64,000 nt of DNA from Cupriavidus taiwanensis (GTDB taxonomy: Bacteria; Pseudomonadota; Gammaproteobacteria; Burkholderiales; Burkholderiaceae), in contig NZ_LT984803.1 of NCBI RefSeq assembly GCF_900250115.1, forward strand, positions 2,259,583-2,323,582. Direction: 5' to 3'. The position numbers and the translations under genes are program-made. Below the pieces are notes generated by a model. The model made no database searches, was not told where the DNA came from, and saw nothing but the letters and a program-made list of their open reading frames with translations. How positions within the stretch are numbered: position 1 is the first letter of the stretch; the number at the start of each line of letters is the position of its first letter. Positions 25,989 to 36,092 of this stretch are shown piece after piece.

Positions 25989-26966
25989 TTATTCCGGCTG
26001 GATGCCTGCGTCCTTCACCAGCCGCGCCCACTTCTGCAACTCGGACACGACAAACTGGTTCAGCTCCGCCGGCGTGCTGCCGAACGGCTCGAACCCCAGC
26101 GCGTGGAACTGCGCGGCGTGCTGCTTGCTGGTGGCGATCGCCACCAGCTCGCGGTTCAGGCGCTCGACCACCGGGGCCGGCACCCCGGCCGGCGCGAATA
26201 CGCCGTTCCACGAGGTCACGTCGAAGCCCTTCAGCTCCGGCACGCTCGCCAGCGGCGGCAGGTCCGGCAGCAGCGCGCTGCGCTGAGCGGTGGTCACCGC
26301 CAGCGCGCGCAGCTTGCCGGCGCGCACGTTGGCGATGCCGGCGGCGAAGTCGACGAACATCGCCTGCACCTGGCCGCCCATCACGTCGGTCATCGCCGGC
26401 GGCGTGCTCTTGTACGGCACGTGCAGCATCTTCAGCCCCGCCATCTTCGACAGCGTCGCGCTCGAAACGATGCCGGTGCTGTTGCCGCTGGCATAGGTCA
26501 GGCCCGGATGCGCCTTGGCGTAGTCGATGAACTCGCGCAGCGTCTTGACCGGCAGCGCCGGGTTGACCACCAGCATGAACGGCAGGTTGCCCATGCGCGA
26601 GATCGGCGTGAAGTCCTTGACCGGGTCATAGCGCAACTGCTTCATCAGCGACGGATTGGCCGAATGCGTGGTGTTGGTGGTCATGAACAGCGTGTAGCCG
26701 TCAGCGGGCGCCTTGGCCACGAACTCGGCGGCGATGGTGCCGTTGGCGCCGGGCTTGTTGTCCACCACCACCGGCTGCTGCAGCGACTCGCCCAGGTACT
26801 TCGCGGTCAGGCGCGCCACCGCATCGGTGCCGCTGCCGGCGGCAAACGGCACCACCAGGCGCAGTGGCTTGGCGGGGAATTCATCGGCGGCCAGCGCCGG
26901 GGTGGCCGCCAGCGCCGCGCCGCATGCCAGCGCCAGGCCGGCGCAAACGTTCTTGATGGACTTCAC
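25989..26966 (-). CDS. Bug/TctC-type periplasmic substrate-binding protein
   Basis: The 325-residue protein begins with a clear Sec signal peptide (MKSIKNVCAGLALACGAALA...TPALA, cleaved near residue 26). It continues as a Bug (Bordetella uptake gene) receptor: FPAKPLRLVVPFAAGSGTD, VDNKPGANGTIAAEFVAKAPADGYT, FTPISRMGNLPFMLVVNP. Bug proteins are greatly expanded in Cupriavidus, Bordetella and relatives and bind carboxylates or amides. No tripartite transporter membrane subunits are nearby, so it would use subunits encoded elsewhere or act as a sensor. The ligand is unknown. Confidence 0.9.
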   Translation of the reverse strand: MKSIKNVCAGLALACGAALAATPALAADEFPAKPLRLVVPFAAGSGTDAVARLTAKYLGESLQQPVVVDNKPGANGTIAAEFVAKAPADGYTLFMTTNTTHSANPSLMKQLRYDPVKDFTPISRMGNLPFMLVVNPALPVKTLREFIDYAKAHPGLTYASGNSTGIVSSATLSKMAGLKMLHVPYKSTPPAMTDVMGGQVQAMFVDFAAGIANVRAGKLRALAVTTAQRSALLPDLPPLASVPELKGFDVTSWNGVFAPAGVPAPVVERLNRELVAIATSKQHAAQFHALGFEPFGSTPAELNQFVVSELQKWARLVKDAGIQPE

Positions 26967-27013
26967 GGTACTTGTCTCCTGTGGTTTTATGTCCTGCCCG
27001 TGACCGGCCGCCC

Positions 27014-27403
27014 TCAGGCGGGCCGTATCACGCGGTCAGGGGATTCCTCGTAAGGCGGGGAATAGATCACCAGAATCTTCGCGGGCTCGTCGCTGACCAC
27101 CGTGAAGACGTGCATCTGGTCCGGCGGGAAGAAGCAGCAATCGCCCGGACCCAGCTCCCGACGCTGGCCGCCGACCTCGGCCACGGCGCGCCCTTCCAGC
27201 ACATAGCAGACCTGCTCGATGCCCGGGTGCGCGTGCGGAAGCGCGCCCTTGCCCTTCTCGATGGTGCCGTGGATCACTTCCAGGTGGCGCGAGCCGACCG
27301 TCGCGGGCGCAATCAGCCGGCGATTGAGCGTGCCGACATGGTTGGCGGGGTGGTAACCCTCGACCTCGGCGGTCGAGATGAAATACACGGGTTGGTCCGG
27401 CAT
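27014..27403 (-). CDS. Cupin-domain protein
   Basis: This 129-residue protein is a single beta-barrel cupin. Metal-ligand motifs appear as GALPHAHPGIEQVCYVLEG (two His and a Glu of motif 1) and PDQMHVFTV (His of motif 2). Small cupins may be dioxygenases, isomerases or binding proteins; nothing here tells which. It is the promoter-proximal gene of the IclR-linked cluster (47-nt gap to the Bug gene). It carries the operator-like palindrome just ahead of its start, so it is probably induced with the rest. Confidence 0.85.
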   Translation of the reverse strand: MPDQPVYFISTAEVEGYHPANHVGTLNRRLIAPATVGSRHLEVIHGTIEKGKGALPHAHPGIEQVCYVLEGRAVAEVGGQRRELGPGDCCFFPPDQMHVFTVVSDEPAKILVIYSPPYEESPDRVIRPA

Positions 27404-27420
27404 GCGGGTCTCCTGCCTGA

Positions 27421-27436
27421 ATTCATATTGATGAAT
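27421..27436 (-). promoter_or_regulatory. Operator-like palindrome upstream of the cupin-Bug-CoA operon
   Basis: ATTCAT-ATTG-ATGAAT is a perfect 6-bp inverted repeat lying 18-33 nt ahead of the cupin start codon, with a third ATGAAT half-site at 27451-27456. It falls at or just downstream of the predicted transcription start, the position expected for repression. The IclR protein of the same cluster is the natural candidate binder (inference). Confidence 0.6.
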
Positions 27437-27439
27437 ATT

Positions 27440-27467
27440 AGTTTATACCCATGAATTTGCCCGTCAA
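27440..27467 (-). promoter_or_regulatory. Putative promoter of the cupin-Bug-CoA operon
   Basis: On the minus strand TTGACG (27467-27462) is followed after 16 nt by TAAACT (27445-27440). The match is good at -35 and moderate at -10. The region is AT-rich compared with the flanks and leads into the palindrome described separately. Confidence 0.5.
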
Positions 27468-27586
27468 CCGATTTCGACGCGTGTGCGGGTTTACCGGGAG
27501 CGGCCGGCAGGCACGAGCGCCGGCCTCACGTGCCGCGTGATCGCTTGGAAAAAATGCAGGAAAGGAGGATATGAACGCCTGGCGGC

Positions 27587-28282
27587 TTAGCCGGCGAAAC
27601 GGTAGCCGACGCCGACCTCGGTCAGCAGCCACGCCGGCTGGGCCGGATCTGCCTCCAGCTTGTGGCGCAGGTGGCCCATGTAGACCCGCAGGTAGTGGCT
27701 GCTGTCGGCATGAGACGGTCCCCACACTTCGCGCAGCAGCTCGCGGTGCGTCATGACCTTGCCGCGGTGCGCCAGCAGCACCGCCAGCAGGCGGTATTCG
27801 ATCGGGGTCAGGTGCACCGCCTCGCCCGCGCGCGTGACCTGCCGGCTGGCGAGGTCGACGGCGACCTCGCCGAACGCCACCTGCGCGCGCCCCTGCGCGC
27901 CGGCGCGCGCATGCCGCCGCAACAGCACACGCAGCCGCGCCACCAGCTCGCCCACGCCGAAGGGCTTGGTCAGGTAGTCGTCGGCGCCAGCGTCGAGCGC
28001 GCGGATCTTCTCGGTCTCGTCGGTGCGCGCCGACAGCACCAGCACCGGCACTTCGGTCCAGGTGCGCAGCTCGCCGATCATCGAGACGCCGTCGCCGTCG
28101 GGCAGGCCCAGGTCCAGGATCACCAGGTCGGGCTGGCGCGTGCCGGCCTCGATCAGGCCGCGCTGCAGCGTATCGGCCTCATGCACGGTGCAGCCCTCGT
28201 CCTGCAGCGTCGCGCGCACGAAGCGGCGGATGTGAGGCTCGTCTTCCACCAGCAGCACCGTGGGCGAAAACTCGAATGGCAT
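27587..28282 (-). CDS. kdpE: Two-component response regulator KdpE
   Basis: KdpE is the OmpR/PhoB-type activator of the kdp potassium-uptake operon. The 231-residue product has a receiver domain (acidic pocket Glu13/Asp14, phosphoacceptor Asp57 in VILDLGLPDGDG, and a Lys in TKPFGVGEL) and a winged-helix DNA-binding domain (about 130-228) ending VGVGYRFAG. The start at 28282 aligns the receiver N-terminus; the longer in-frame reading overlaps kdpD. It lies 31 nt after kdpD and closes the operon. Confidence 0.95.
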   Translation of the reverse strand: MPFEFSPTVLLVEDEPHIRRFVRATLQDEGCTVHEADTLQRGLIEAGTRQPDLVILDLGLPDGDGVSMIGELRTWTEVPVLVLSARTDETEKIRALDAGADDYLTKPFGVGELVARLRVLLRRHARAGAQGRAQVAFGEVAVDLASRQVTRAGEAVHLTPIEYRLLAVLLAHRGKVMTHRELLREVWGPSHADSSHYLRVYMGHLRHKLEADPAQPAWLLTEVGVGYRFAG

Positions 28283-28313
28283 GACGCGTAGCTTCCTTGA
28301 AAAGATGGCGGAG

Positions 28314-31193
28314 TCAGGCCGGCAAGCCGGCCGCTTCGGGCTCCAGCACGGGCGGGGTGCCGCGCGGCAGCGTAACCACGAAGCGCGCGCCGGTCCCACC
28401 GCGCGCCCCGGCCTGCGCCGGACGCACCGGCTCGACCCGGATGCTGCCGCCGTGCGCCTGCACGATCGCCTCGCACACGGCCAGCCCGAGGCCGACGCCG
28501 CTGGTGGCCGATTCGCGCTCGCCGCGGGTGAATTTCTCGAACACCTGGCGCGCCATCGCGGCCGGCACGCCGGGGCCGTCGTCCTCGACGATCAGGTGCA
28601 CCGAGGCTTCGGTCAGCTCGCCGCGCAACCGGATCTCGGTGCCCGGCGCGGTGTACTTGGCGGCGTTCTCGAGCAGGTTGCACAGCACGCGTTCGATCAG
28701 CACGCCGTCGCACTCCACGAGCGGCAACGCCGACAGGTCGGCGACCGCCACGCGGTGCCGCGCCAGTGCGTCGCGCAGCGACGCCAGCGCCGCCCCGGCC
28801 AGCTCTTCGAAGGACTGCCAGGTCTTGCGCAGCGCCACGTTGTGGCTTTGCAACCGTGCCATGTCGAGCAGGTTGGCCACCATCGCATGCATGCGCCGCG
28901 CCTGGTCGCGCATGGCGCCGACGGTTTCGGCCACGCCCGGCGCCAGCGGCGGCGTGCCGCGCTGCAGGGTCTCGGCCATGCCGATCAGGCTGGTCAGCGG
29001 CGTGCGCAGGTCGTGCGACACCGCGGCCAGCAGCGAGCTGCGCAGGCGCTCGGACTCCATCGTCAGCAAGGCCTGCTGCGCGACCTCGACGTAATGCAGC
29101 CGCTCCAGCGCGATCGCGATCAGCGTGGCGAAGGCATCGGCCTGGCGCCGCAGCGCCGGCTGCGCAAAGGCATGCCACGCGCGCGGCTCGACCGCGAGCA
29201 CGCCGCGCACCTGCATCGGCGCTTTCAGCGGCAGGTACAGCACGGTGCCGGCCGGCAGCGTGTCGGTGCCGGTGCCGGCCGGCTGGCCATGGTCGAACAC
29301 CCATTGCGCCAGCACATGGTCGATGGCGTCGCTTTGCGCCGCGACGCCGGCTTGCGCATCGCCCTCTGCATCGGTAGCGGCAGGCAGCAGCCGCCCTTGC
29401 GGGCCGGCCAGGAAGAATGCCGCCCGCGCGTCGAACGCCGCCCGCAGGAAGCGGCTGCCGATGGCGACGATCTGGGCATCGGTCAGCGCCGCCGACAGTT
29501 CGCGCGCCAGCTCGTACAGCGTGCGCGCATCGGTCTCGCGCTGGACCGACACACGCGCCTGCTCGCGCAGCCCGGCGGTGAGCTGGCCGATCACCAGCCC
29601 CACCGCCAGCATCACCAGGAAGGTCACCAGGTACTGCACGTCGCTGACCGCGAACGACAGCCGCGGCGGCACGAAGAAAAAGTCGAACGCCCCCACCGCC
29701 ACCAGCGCGGCGAAAGCGCCGGCGGTGCGCCCGTGGCGCAGCGCCACGCCCGCCACCGCCAGCAGGAACAGCATGGCGATATTGACCAGGTCGAACCATG
29801 GCCGCGCCAGCGCCGACAGCGCGGTGGCGCCGGCGCACCAGGCCAGCGCCCACAGCAGGCCGGGCCACTGCGCCGGACCGGCCTCGTCACCTTGCGCCTC
29901 GATGCCACGCGCGCCGCGGGGGGCGTCGGGCACGTCATGCCGGACGCCGTCGGCAGCGACGCGGATCACGTCGACCTCCGGGCACGCGGCCGCCAGCGCA
30001 TCGGCAAAGCTGCTGCGCCCGAACAGCCAGGCGCGCGCGCCCAGCCACGGCGCCAGCAGCTGCGCCAGCCACCCGTGCAGGCGGCCCGGCAGCGAACCGC
30101 CGCGGTCACGCCAGCGCGCCGGGGTGCGGCCGATCAATACCTTGGTCAGGTTGTGCCGCCGCACGTAGCCCGCCACCGCCGCCACCATGTCGCTGCCGGC
30201 CAGGGTCTCGGTGCGCGCGCCGAGCGATTCGGCCAGCCGCATCGCCTCGTCGAGCTGCGCGCGCAGCGCGTCCGGCACCGGCGCCAGCCGCGGCACCGAC
30301 ACCGTCACCACATGGCAATCGCAATCCAGCTGCGCCGCCAGCCGGCGCGCGCTGCGCACCACCTGCGCGGCATCGCTGCCGTGGCCGATGCAGGCCAGCA
30401 CCGCTTCGCGGGTGCGCCACACCGGCTCGATCGACGCTTGCTGGCGGTAAGCGCGCACATCGTCGTCGACGCGCTCGGCGGTGCGCCGCAGCGCCAGCTC
30501 GCGCAACGCGATCAGGTTGCCCTTGCGGAAGAAGTGCTGCACCGCGTGGCGGGCCTGTTCGGGCACGTACACCCGGCCCTCGCGCAGCCGGCGCAGCAGC
30601 TCGTCGACTGGCAGGTCGACCAGCACCACTTCGTCGGCTTCGTCGAAGACCGCGTCGGGCACGGTCTCGCGCACGCGGATGCCGGTGATGCCGGCCACCG
30701 CCTGGTTCAGGCTGTCGAGGTGCTGGACGTTGACGGTGGTCCAGACCTCGATGCCGGCCGAGCGCAGCTCGGCGATGTCCTGCCAGCGCTTGGGATGGCG
30801 GCTGCCGGGCGCGTTGCTGTGGGCCAGTTCGTCCACCAGCACCAGCGCCGGCCGGCGCGCCAGCGCCGCGTCGAGATCGAATTCCCGCAGCGCGCGGCCG
30901 CGGTGGTCGAGCACGCGCCGCGGCAGCTGCTCGAGGCCTTCGGCCAGCGCCTCGGTCTCGGCGCGGCCATGGCTTTCGACCACGCCCACCACGACATCGC
31001 CGCCCCGCTCGTGCAGCGCGCGTGCCGCCGCCAGCATGGCAAAGGTCTTGCCGACGCCGGCCGAGGCGCCGAAGTAGATGCGCAGGCGTCCACGCGCGGC
31101 GCGCTCGCCATCGGCCTGCAGGCGTTGCAGCAGGTGGTCGGGATCGGGTCGGAGGCGGTCGGCTGGGCGCGCAGGCATGGTGGGCGTGCTCAC
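28314..31193 (-). CDS. kdpD: Sensor histidine kinase KdpD
   Basis: KdpD senses low potassium or osmotic stress and phosphorylates KdpE. The 959-residue protein has the KdpD-N domain with a Walker A motif GASAGVGKT (42-50), a universal-stress-like domain, and a four-helix transmembrane block (about 445-545). A GAF-like region follows, then the kinase core with phosphoacceptor His in SHDLRTPLTSL (about residue 724) and the GVGLGLAVCEAIV G-box near the end. Length and order match full-length KdpD. It is preceded by kdpC (84-nt gap). Confidence 0.96.
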   Translation of the reverse strand: MSTPTMPARPADRLRPDPDHLLQRLQADGERAARGRLRIYFGASAGVGKTFAMLAAARALHERGGDVVVGVVESHGRAETEALAEGLEQLPRRVLDHRGRALREFDLDAALARRPALVLVDELAHSNAPGSRHPKRWQDIAELRSAGIEVWTTVNVQHLDSLNQAVAGITGIRVRETVPDAVFDEADEVVLVDLPVDELLRRLREGRVYVPEQARHAVQHFFRKGNLIALRELALRRTAERVDDDVRAYRQQASIEPVWRTREAVLACIGHGSDAAQVVRSARRLAAQLDCDCHVVTVSVPRLAPVPDALRAQLDEAMRLAESLGARTETLAGSDMVAAVAGYVRRHNLTKVLIGRTPARWRDRGGSLPGRLHGWLAQLLAPWLGARAWLFGRSSFADALAAACPEVDVIRVAADGVRHDVPDAPRGARGIEAQGDEAGPAQWPGLLWALAWCAGATALSALARPWFDLVNIAMLFLLAVAGVALRHGRTAGAFAALVAVGAFDFFFVPPRLSFAVSDVQYLVTFLVMLAVGLVIGQLTAGLREQARVSVQRETDARTLYELARELSAALTDAQIVAIGSRFLRAAFDARAAFFLAGPQGRLLPAATDAEGDAQAGVAAQSDAIDHVLAQWVFDHGQPAGTGTDTLPAGTVLYLPLKAPMQVRGVLAVEPRAWHAFAQPALRRQADAFATLIAIALERLHYVEVAQQALLTMESERLRSSLLAAVSHDLRTPLTSLIGMAETLQRGTPPLAPGVAETVGAMRDQARRMHAMVANLLDMARLQSHNVALRKTWQSFEELAGAALASLRDALARHRVAVADLSALPLVECDGVLIERVLCNLLENAAKYTAPGTEIRLRGELTEASVHLIVEDDGPGVPAAMARQVFEKFTRGERESATSGVGLGLAVCEAIVQAHGGSIRVEPVRPAQAGARGGTGARFVVTLPRGTPPVLEPEAAGLPA

Positions 31194-31277
31194 GTTGCGG
31201 CAGCGTGAGCGCTGCCAGATTGTGCCATGCAGGCCGGCACCTGGCGCGCCGCCTGACCCGCCGCCTGACCCGCCACC

Positions 31278-31907
31278 TCAGCGCGCCGGCAGCGCATCCA
31301 GCGCCAGGTTCAGCCTCAGCACGTTGACGCCGGCCTCGCCCAGCACCGGCAACAGCGGCTGGTCGGTATGCGCGGCGATCAGCGCGCGCACCTGCGCGAG
31401 CGGCAGGCCCCGCGCCCGGGCCACGCGCGCGGCCTGGTATTCGGCTGCGGCCACGCTGATATGCGGATCCAGGCCGCTGCCGGAGGCAGTGACCAGGTCC
31501 ACCGGCACCGGCGCGAGGTTGCCGGGTTCGGCCGCGCGCAGCGCGTCGATGCGCGCGCGTGCCGCGTCGGCCAGCGCCGGGTTCGAGGGTCCCAGGTTGG
31601 AGCCGCCGGAAGCCGCGCCGTTATAAGGCATCGGCGCGGTCGCCGAGAGCCGGCCCCAGAAGTCGCCGGGCGCGGAGAACGGCTGGCCGATCAGCTCGGA
31701 TCCCAGCACCTTGCCGTCGCGCACGATCAGCGAGCCGGCCGCCTGGTGCGGAAAGGCCGCGCCGGCAATCATCGTGATCGCCGCGGGGTACAGCAGGCCG
31801 GTCAGCAGCGACAGCGCCAGCAGGATGACCAGCGCCGGGCGCACCAGGCCGCCCTGCTCTTTGGTTTGCGCATTGCGCGCCGAAGCGGGAGTGATGGAAA
31901 GGGACAT
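31278..31907 (-). CDS. kdpC: Potassium-transporting ATPase subunit KdpC
   Basis: KdpC is the small single-span subunit that stabilises ATP binding of the KdpFABC pump. The 209-residue product has one N-terminal membrane helix (about 22-45, [20 protein letters not shown]) and a periplasmic domain. That domain includes [22 protein letters not shown] and the C-terminal [20 protein letters not shown] block that typifies KdpC. It lies 27 nt after kdpB. A strongly predicted coding frame and normal length leave little doubt. Confidence 0.95.
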   Translation of the reverse strand: MSLSITPASARNAQTKEQGGLVRPALVILLALSLLTGLLYPAAITMIAGAAFPHQAAGSLIVRDGKVLGSELIGQPFSAPGDFWGRLSATAPMPYNGAASGGSNLGPSNPALADAARARIDALRAAEPGNLAPVPVDLVTASGSGLDPHISVAAAEYQAARVARARGLPLAQVRALIAAHTDQPLLPVLGEAGVNVLRLNLALDALPAR

Positions 31908-31934
31908 GGCAGTTCCGAAAGTGGTTTGTGTCGA

Positions 31935-34145
31935 TCAGGCCCAGCCCATCGCGGCCAGTCCCATGTCGATCAGCTTGATGCCGGCGAACGGCACCGCGAT
32001 GCCGCCCAGTCCGTACACCAGCAGGTTGCGGCGCAGCAGCGCGGCGGCGCCGAGGGCGCGGTAGCGCACGCCACGCAGCGCCAGCGGGATCAGCACCACG
32101 ATGATCAGCGCGTTGAAGATCACCGCCGACAGGATCGCCGACGCCGGCGTCGCCAGGCCCATCACGTTGAGCAGGCCGAGCTGCGGATAGGTGGTGGCAA
32201 AGGCCGCGGGGATGATCGCGAAATACTTGGCCAGGTCGTTGGCCACGCTGAAGGTGGTCAGCGCGCCGCGGGTCATCAGCATCTGCTTGCCGATGCCGAC
32301 GATCTCGATCAGCTTGGTCGGGTTGCTGTCGAGGTCGACCATGTTGCCGGCCTCGCGCGCGGCCTGCGTGCCGCTGTTCATGGCGACCGCGACGTCGGCC
32401 TGCGCCAGCGCCGGGGCGTCGTTGGTGCCGTCGCCGGTCATCGCCACCAGCCGCCCTTCGGCCTGGTACTGGCGGATCAGCGCCAGCTTGGCTTCGGGCG
32501 TGGCCTCGGCGAGGAAATCGTCGACGCCCGCCTCGGCGGCGATGGCGGCGGCGGTCAGCCGGTTGTCGCCGGTGATCATCACGGTGCGGATGCCCATGCG
32601 GCGCAGTTCGCCGAAGCGCTCGCGGATGCCGCGCTTGACCGTGTCCTTCAGCTCCACCACGCCCAGCACGCGCACCTCGGCCCGGGCCAGCTCGGCCACC
32701 ACCAGCGGCGTGCTGCCGGCCCGCGCCACGTCCTCGACCGCGTGCGTGACCACGTCCGGGAATTTGCCCGCATGCTGGGCCACGTAGCGGCGCACGGCAT
32801 CGGCCGCGCCCTTGCGCACGCTGCGCCGCGACGCACCCTCGTCGAGGTCGACGCCGCTCATGCGCGTCTGCGCGCTGAACGGCACGAACACCTGCCGCGC
32901 CGCGCCCAAGCCGGGCGCCTCGGCGCCGGCGTGCTGGCGCGCCAGCGCCACGATGCTGCGGCCCTCCGGGGTTTCATCGGCGAGCGACGACAGCCACGCG
33001 GCGGCCGCCAGCTGGCGTTCGCTCACCCCCGGTGCCGGCAGCATCCGCGCGGCCTGGCGGTTGCCCAGCGTGATCGTGCCGGTCTTGTCGAGCAGCAGCA
33101 CGTCGACGTCGCCGGCGGCTTCCACCGCGCGGCCCGAGGTGGCGATCACGTTGGCCGCCATCATGCGGCTCATGCCGGCCACGCCGATCGCCGACAGCAG
33201 CCCGCCGATGGTGGTCGGGATCAGGCATACCAGCAGCGCCACCAGCACGGTCACGGTGACCGGCAGCCCCGCGCCCGTCGCCAGCACGCCGTAGGCGGAG
33301 AATGGCAGCAGCGTGGCCGTGGCCAGCAGCAGCACCATGGACAGCCCGACCAGCAGGATGGTCAGCGCCAGCTCGTTGGGCGTCTTCTGGCGCCGCGCCC
33401 CTTCGACCATCGAGATCATCCGGTCGATAAAGCTCTCGCCGGGATTGGTGGTGATGCGCACCACGATCCGGTCGGACAGCACGCGGGTGCCGCCGGTGAC
33501 GGACGAGAAATCGCCGCCGGACTCGCGGATCACCGGAGCCGACTCGCCCGTGATGGCGCTTTCGTCGACCGAGGCCACGCCTTCGATGACCTCGCCGTCG
33601 CCGGGGATCATGTCGCCGGCCTCGGCCAGCACCACGTCGCCGCGGCGCAGCGTGGTGGCCGGGCGCAACTGGATGGCGCCGTCGCGGCGGCCGTCGGCCA
33701 GCACGCGCGCTGTCGCGGTACGCTTCAGCCCGCGCAGCGATGCGGCCTGCTGGCGGCTGCGCCCTTCGGCGAGCGCCTCGGCAAAGTTGGCAAACAGCAC
33801 GGTGACCCACAGCCAGAGCGTGACCGCGACGATAAAGCCGGCGCTTTCGGTGGCATGCGGCAGCGGCGACACCATCGCGCGCACGGCCAGCAGCGTGGTC
33901 AGGATGGCGCCGGCATAGACCACGAACATCACCGGGTTGCGCAGCTGCGCGCGCGGCGACAGCTTGCGCAGCGCCGCGAGCAGCGCCGGGCGCACCAGTT
34001 CGGGCGACAGCAGCCGGCGCTGCGCGCGCGCGGGATCGTGGGCGAGCTCATGGTGGCGCTCACGGGCAAGGTCAGGGACGGCGCCGCCGTCGGCGCGCTC
34101 CGGGGCGGCCTCGGGCCGCGTGTTCAGGGTATCGGGTTGCATCAT
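31935..34145 (-). CDS. kdpB: Potassium-transporting P-type ATPase subunit KdpB
   Basis: KdpB is the P-type ATPase that energises potassium uptake. The 736-residue protein carries the phosphorylation motif DKTGTITLG (aspartyl phosphate at about residue 353), the TGES actuator motif in [13 protein letters not shown], and the P-domain [21 protein letters not shown]. About seven membrane helices are visible. The N-terminal extension (about 40 residues, Arg/Glu/Ala-rich) is longer than in E. coli, a common feature in Burkholderiales. It lies 40 nt after kdpA. Confidence 0.97.
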   Translation of the reverse strand: MMQPDTLNTRPEAAPERADGGAVPDLARERHHELAHDPARAQRRLLSPELVRPALLAALRKLSPRAQLRNPVMFVVYAGAILTTLLAVRAMVSPLPHATESAGFIVAVTLWLWVTVLFANFAEALAEGRSRQQAASLRGLKRTATARVLADGRRDGAIQLRPATTLRRGDVVLAEAGDMIPGDGEVIEGVASVDESAITGESAPVIRESGGDFSSVTGGTRVLSDRIVVRITTNPGESFIDRMISMVEGARRQKTPNELALTILLVGLSMVLLLATATLLPFSAYGVLATGAGLPVTVTVLVALLVCLIPTTIGGLLSAIGVAGMSRMMAANVIATSGRAVEAAGDVDVLLLDKTGTITLGNRQAARMLPAPGVSERQLAAAAWLSSLADETPEGRSIVALARQHAGAEAPGLGAARQVFVPFSAQTRMSGVDLDEGASRRSVRKGAADAVRRYVAQHAGKFPDVVTHAVEDVARAGSTPLVVAELARAEVRVLGVVELKDTVKRGIRERFGELRRMGIRTVMITGDNRLTAAAIAAEAGVDDFLAEATPEAKLALIRQYQAEGRLVAMTGDGTNDAPALAQADVAVAMNSGTQAAREAGNMVDLDSNPTKLIEIVGIGKQMLMTRGALTTFSVANDLAKYFAIIPAAFATTYPQLGLLNVMGLATPASAILSAVIFNALIIVVLIPLALRGVRYRALGAAALLRRNLLVYGLGGIAVPFAGIKLIDMGLAAMGWA

Positions 34146-34185
34146 GGAGCCAGGTTCGCGATTGGCGATTCGTCAGGACAGGCGA

Positions 34186-36003
34186 TCAGCGCGCGGCGCC
34201 GGCCAGCATGCCCTGCAGGTGTTCGGCAACGGGGCCCAGCGCCAGCGCCGGGACATAGGTCAGCGCGCCCACCATCAGCACGGACCCCGCCAACAGCACC
34301 ACGAACAGCGCGCCGTGCGTCGGCATGGTGCCGCCGGTGGCCGGCAGCTTCGGCTTGGCCGCCAGCGAGCCCGCCAGCGCCAGCACCGGGACCACGATCC
34401 AGAAGCGGCCGAACCACATCGCCGCGGCCAGCAGCGTGTTGTAGAACGGGGTGTTGGCCGACAGGCCCGCGAACGCGCTGCCGTTGTTGTTGGCCGCCGA
34501 CGACAGCGCGTAGAGGATCTCGGAAAAACCGTGCGTGCCGGGGTTGAGCACGCCCGCGCGGCCCGCGCCCGCCATCACCGCCACCGCCGTGCCCAGCAGC
34601 ACCAGCAGCGGCGTCACCAGGATCACGATCACGGTCATCTTCATCTCGAAGGCCTCGATCTTCTTGCCGAGGTATTCCGGGGTGCGGCCGATCATCAGGC
34701 CGGCGATGAACACCGCCAGCACCGCGTAGACCAGCATGCCGTACAGGCCGGAGCCAACCCCGCCGAACACCACCTCGCCCAGCTGCATCAGCAGCATCGG
34801 CACCATGCCGCCCAACGCGGTGAAGGAATCGTGCATGGCATTGACCGCGCCGCACGACGCCGCCGTGGTGATCGCCGCGAACAGCGCGGAGGCGGCCCCG
34901 CCGAAGCGCGTTTCCTTGCCTTCCATATTGCCGCCCGCCTGCAGCGCGGCGCCCGCGTGATCCAGCGGCAGCGCGGACAATACCGGGCCGGCATGCTGCT
35001 CGGCCAGCGCGGCCAGGCCGGCCATGGCCACGAACAGCAGGGTCATCGCCGCCAGCACCGCCACGCCCTGGCGGCGGTCCTGCACCATCTCGCCGAAGCT
35101 GAAGCACAGCGCGGCGGGGACCAGGAAGATCGCCAGCATTTCGATCAGGTTGGACAGCGCGGTCGGGTTCTCGTACGGATGCGCGGAGTTGGCGTTGAAG
35201 AAGCCGCCGCCGTTGGTGCCCAGCATCTTGATCGCCTCCTGCGAGGCCACCGGCCCCATCGGCAGCGTCTGCGTGCGCGCCGTGGCCGCACGGGTCAGCG
35301 CCTGGCCCTGGGCATCGGCGACCGGATTGCCGGCGGCGTCGATGACCGGCTGGCTGTAGGCCATCGGACGCAGCAGCGCTGCGTCGCGGTAGCCGCTGAA
35401 GTTCTGGATCACGCCCTGGCTGGCCAGCGCCAGCGCAATCGCCGAAGCCAGCGGCACCAGCACGTACAGCGTGATGCGCGTCAGGTCGACCCAGAAGTTG
35501 CCGATGCCGTCCGCGCGCTGGCGCGCAAACCCGCGCATCAGCGCGAACACCACCGCGATGCCGGTGGCCGCGGAGACAAAGTTCTGCACCGTCAGCGCCA
35601 GCATCTGCGTCAGGTAGCTCATGGTCGATTCGCCGCCATAGCCCTGCCAGTTGGTATTGGTGACAAAGCTGACGGCGGTGTTGAAGGCCGAGTCCGGCGA
35701 TATCGCGCCGAAGCCCTGCGGGTTCAGCGGCAGCCAGCCCTGCAGGCGCTGCAGCGCGTAGACCGCGACCGCGCCGAGCAGGTTGAAGGCGAGCACGGCC
35801 AGCGCATAGCGCCGCCAGCCCATCTGCGCGCCAGGCTGCACGCCGGCGAGCCGGTACAGCGCGCGCTCGAGCGGCCGGCCCCAGCCGGTCAGGCGGTAGC
35901 CGTCGTCTTCGACCGCGCGGCGCAGATGGCGGCCCAGCCACGGCGCCAGCGCCAGCAGGATGGCCAGGTACAGGGCCAGCAGGCCCGGGAAATCGGTCGG
36001 CAT
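34186..36003 (-). CDS. kdpA: Potassium-transporting ATPase subunit KdpA
   Basis: KdpA is the channel-like subunit carrying the potassium-selectivity filter. The 605-residue protein has about ten hydrophobic segments and the filter-like loops [41 protein letters not shown] and [13 protein letters not shown]. The start at 36003 (MPTDFPGLL) is preferred because its ATG overlaps the kdpF stop by one base (TGATG), indicating translational coupling. A longer in-frame reading starts at 36024. Confidence 0.95.
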   Translation of the reverse strand: MPTDFPGLLALYLAILLALAPWLGRHLRRAVEDDGYRLTGWGRPLERALYRLAGVQPGAQMGWRRYALAVLAFNLLGAVAVYALQRLQGWLPLNPQGFGAISPDSAFNTAVSFVTNTNWQGYGGESTMSYLTQMLALTVQNFVSAATGIAVVFALMRGFARQRADGIGNFWVDLTRITLYVLVPLASAIALALASQGVIQNFSGYRDAALLRPMAYSQPVIDAAGNPVADAQGQALTRAATARTQTLPMGPVASQEAIKMLGTNGGGFFNANSAHPYENPTALSNLIEMLAIFLVPAALCFSFGEMVQDRRQGVAVLAAMTLLFVAMAGLAALAEQHAGPVLSALPLDHAGAALQAGGNMEGKETRFGGAASALFAAITTAASCGAVNAMHDSFTALGGMVPMLLMQLGEVVFGGVGSGLYGMLVYAVLAVFIAGLMIGRTPEYLGKKIEAFEMKMTVIVILVTPLLVLLGTAVAVMAGAGRAGVLNPGTHGFSEILYALSSAANNNGSAFAGLSANTPFYNTLLAAAMWFGRFWIVVPVLALAGSLAAKPKLPATGGTMPTHGALFVVLLAGSVLMVGALTYVPALALGPVAEHLQGMLAGAAR

Positions 36004-36092
36004 CAGAACTTCTCCGGACGGCACAGCGCAATCAGCAGGTAGAGGAAGATGGCCAAGGCAAGCACGCCGGCCAGCAGTTCGGTCCAGTCCAT
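36003..36092 (-). CDS. kdpF: KdpF small subunit
   Basis: This 29-residue membrane peptide ([20 protein letters not shown], then IALCRPEKF) matches KdpF in length, single helix and the typical RPEKF end. KdpF stabilises the KdpABC complex. Its stop overlaps the kdpA start by one base. Its own start overlaps the stop of an upstream 49-residue ORF in the same TGATG form. Confidence 0.93.
   Translation of the reverse strand: MDWTELLAGVLALAIFLYLLIALCRPEKF

Noticed and set aside
27489..27494. Third GTWWAC as part of another -35/-10 spacer
   Set aside because: On neither strand do hexamers at the matching positions resemble -35 and -10 boxes, so this site is not counted as the same promoter type.
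28260..34547. Open frames of about 980 and 1060 codons antisense to kdpD and kdpB-kdpA
   Set aside because: They mirror GC-rich codons of the kdp genes, giving Arg/His/Gln/Ala-rich products without recognisable domains. The kdp genes account fully for the sequence.
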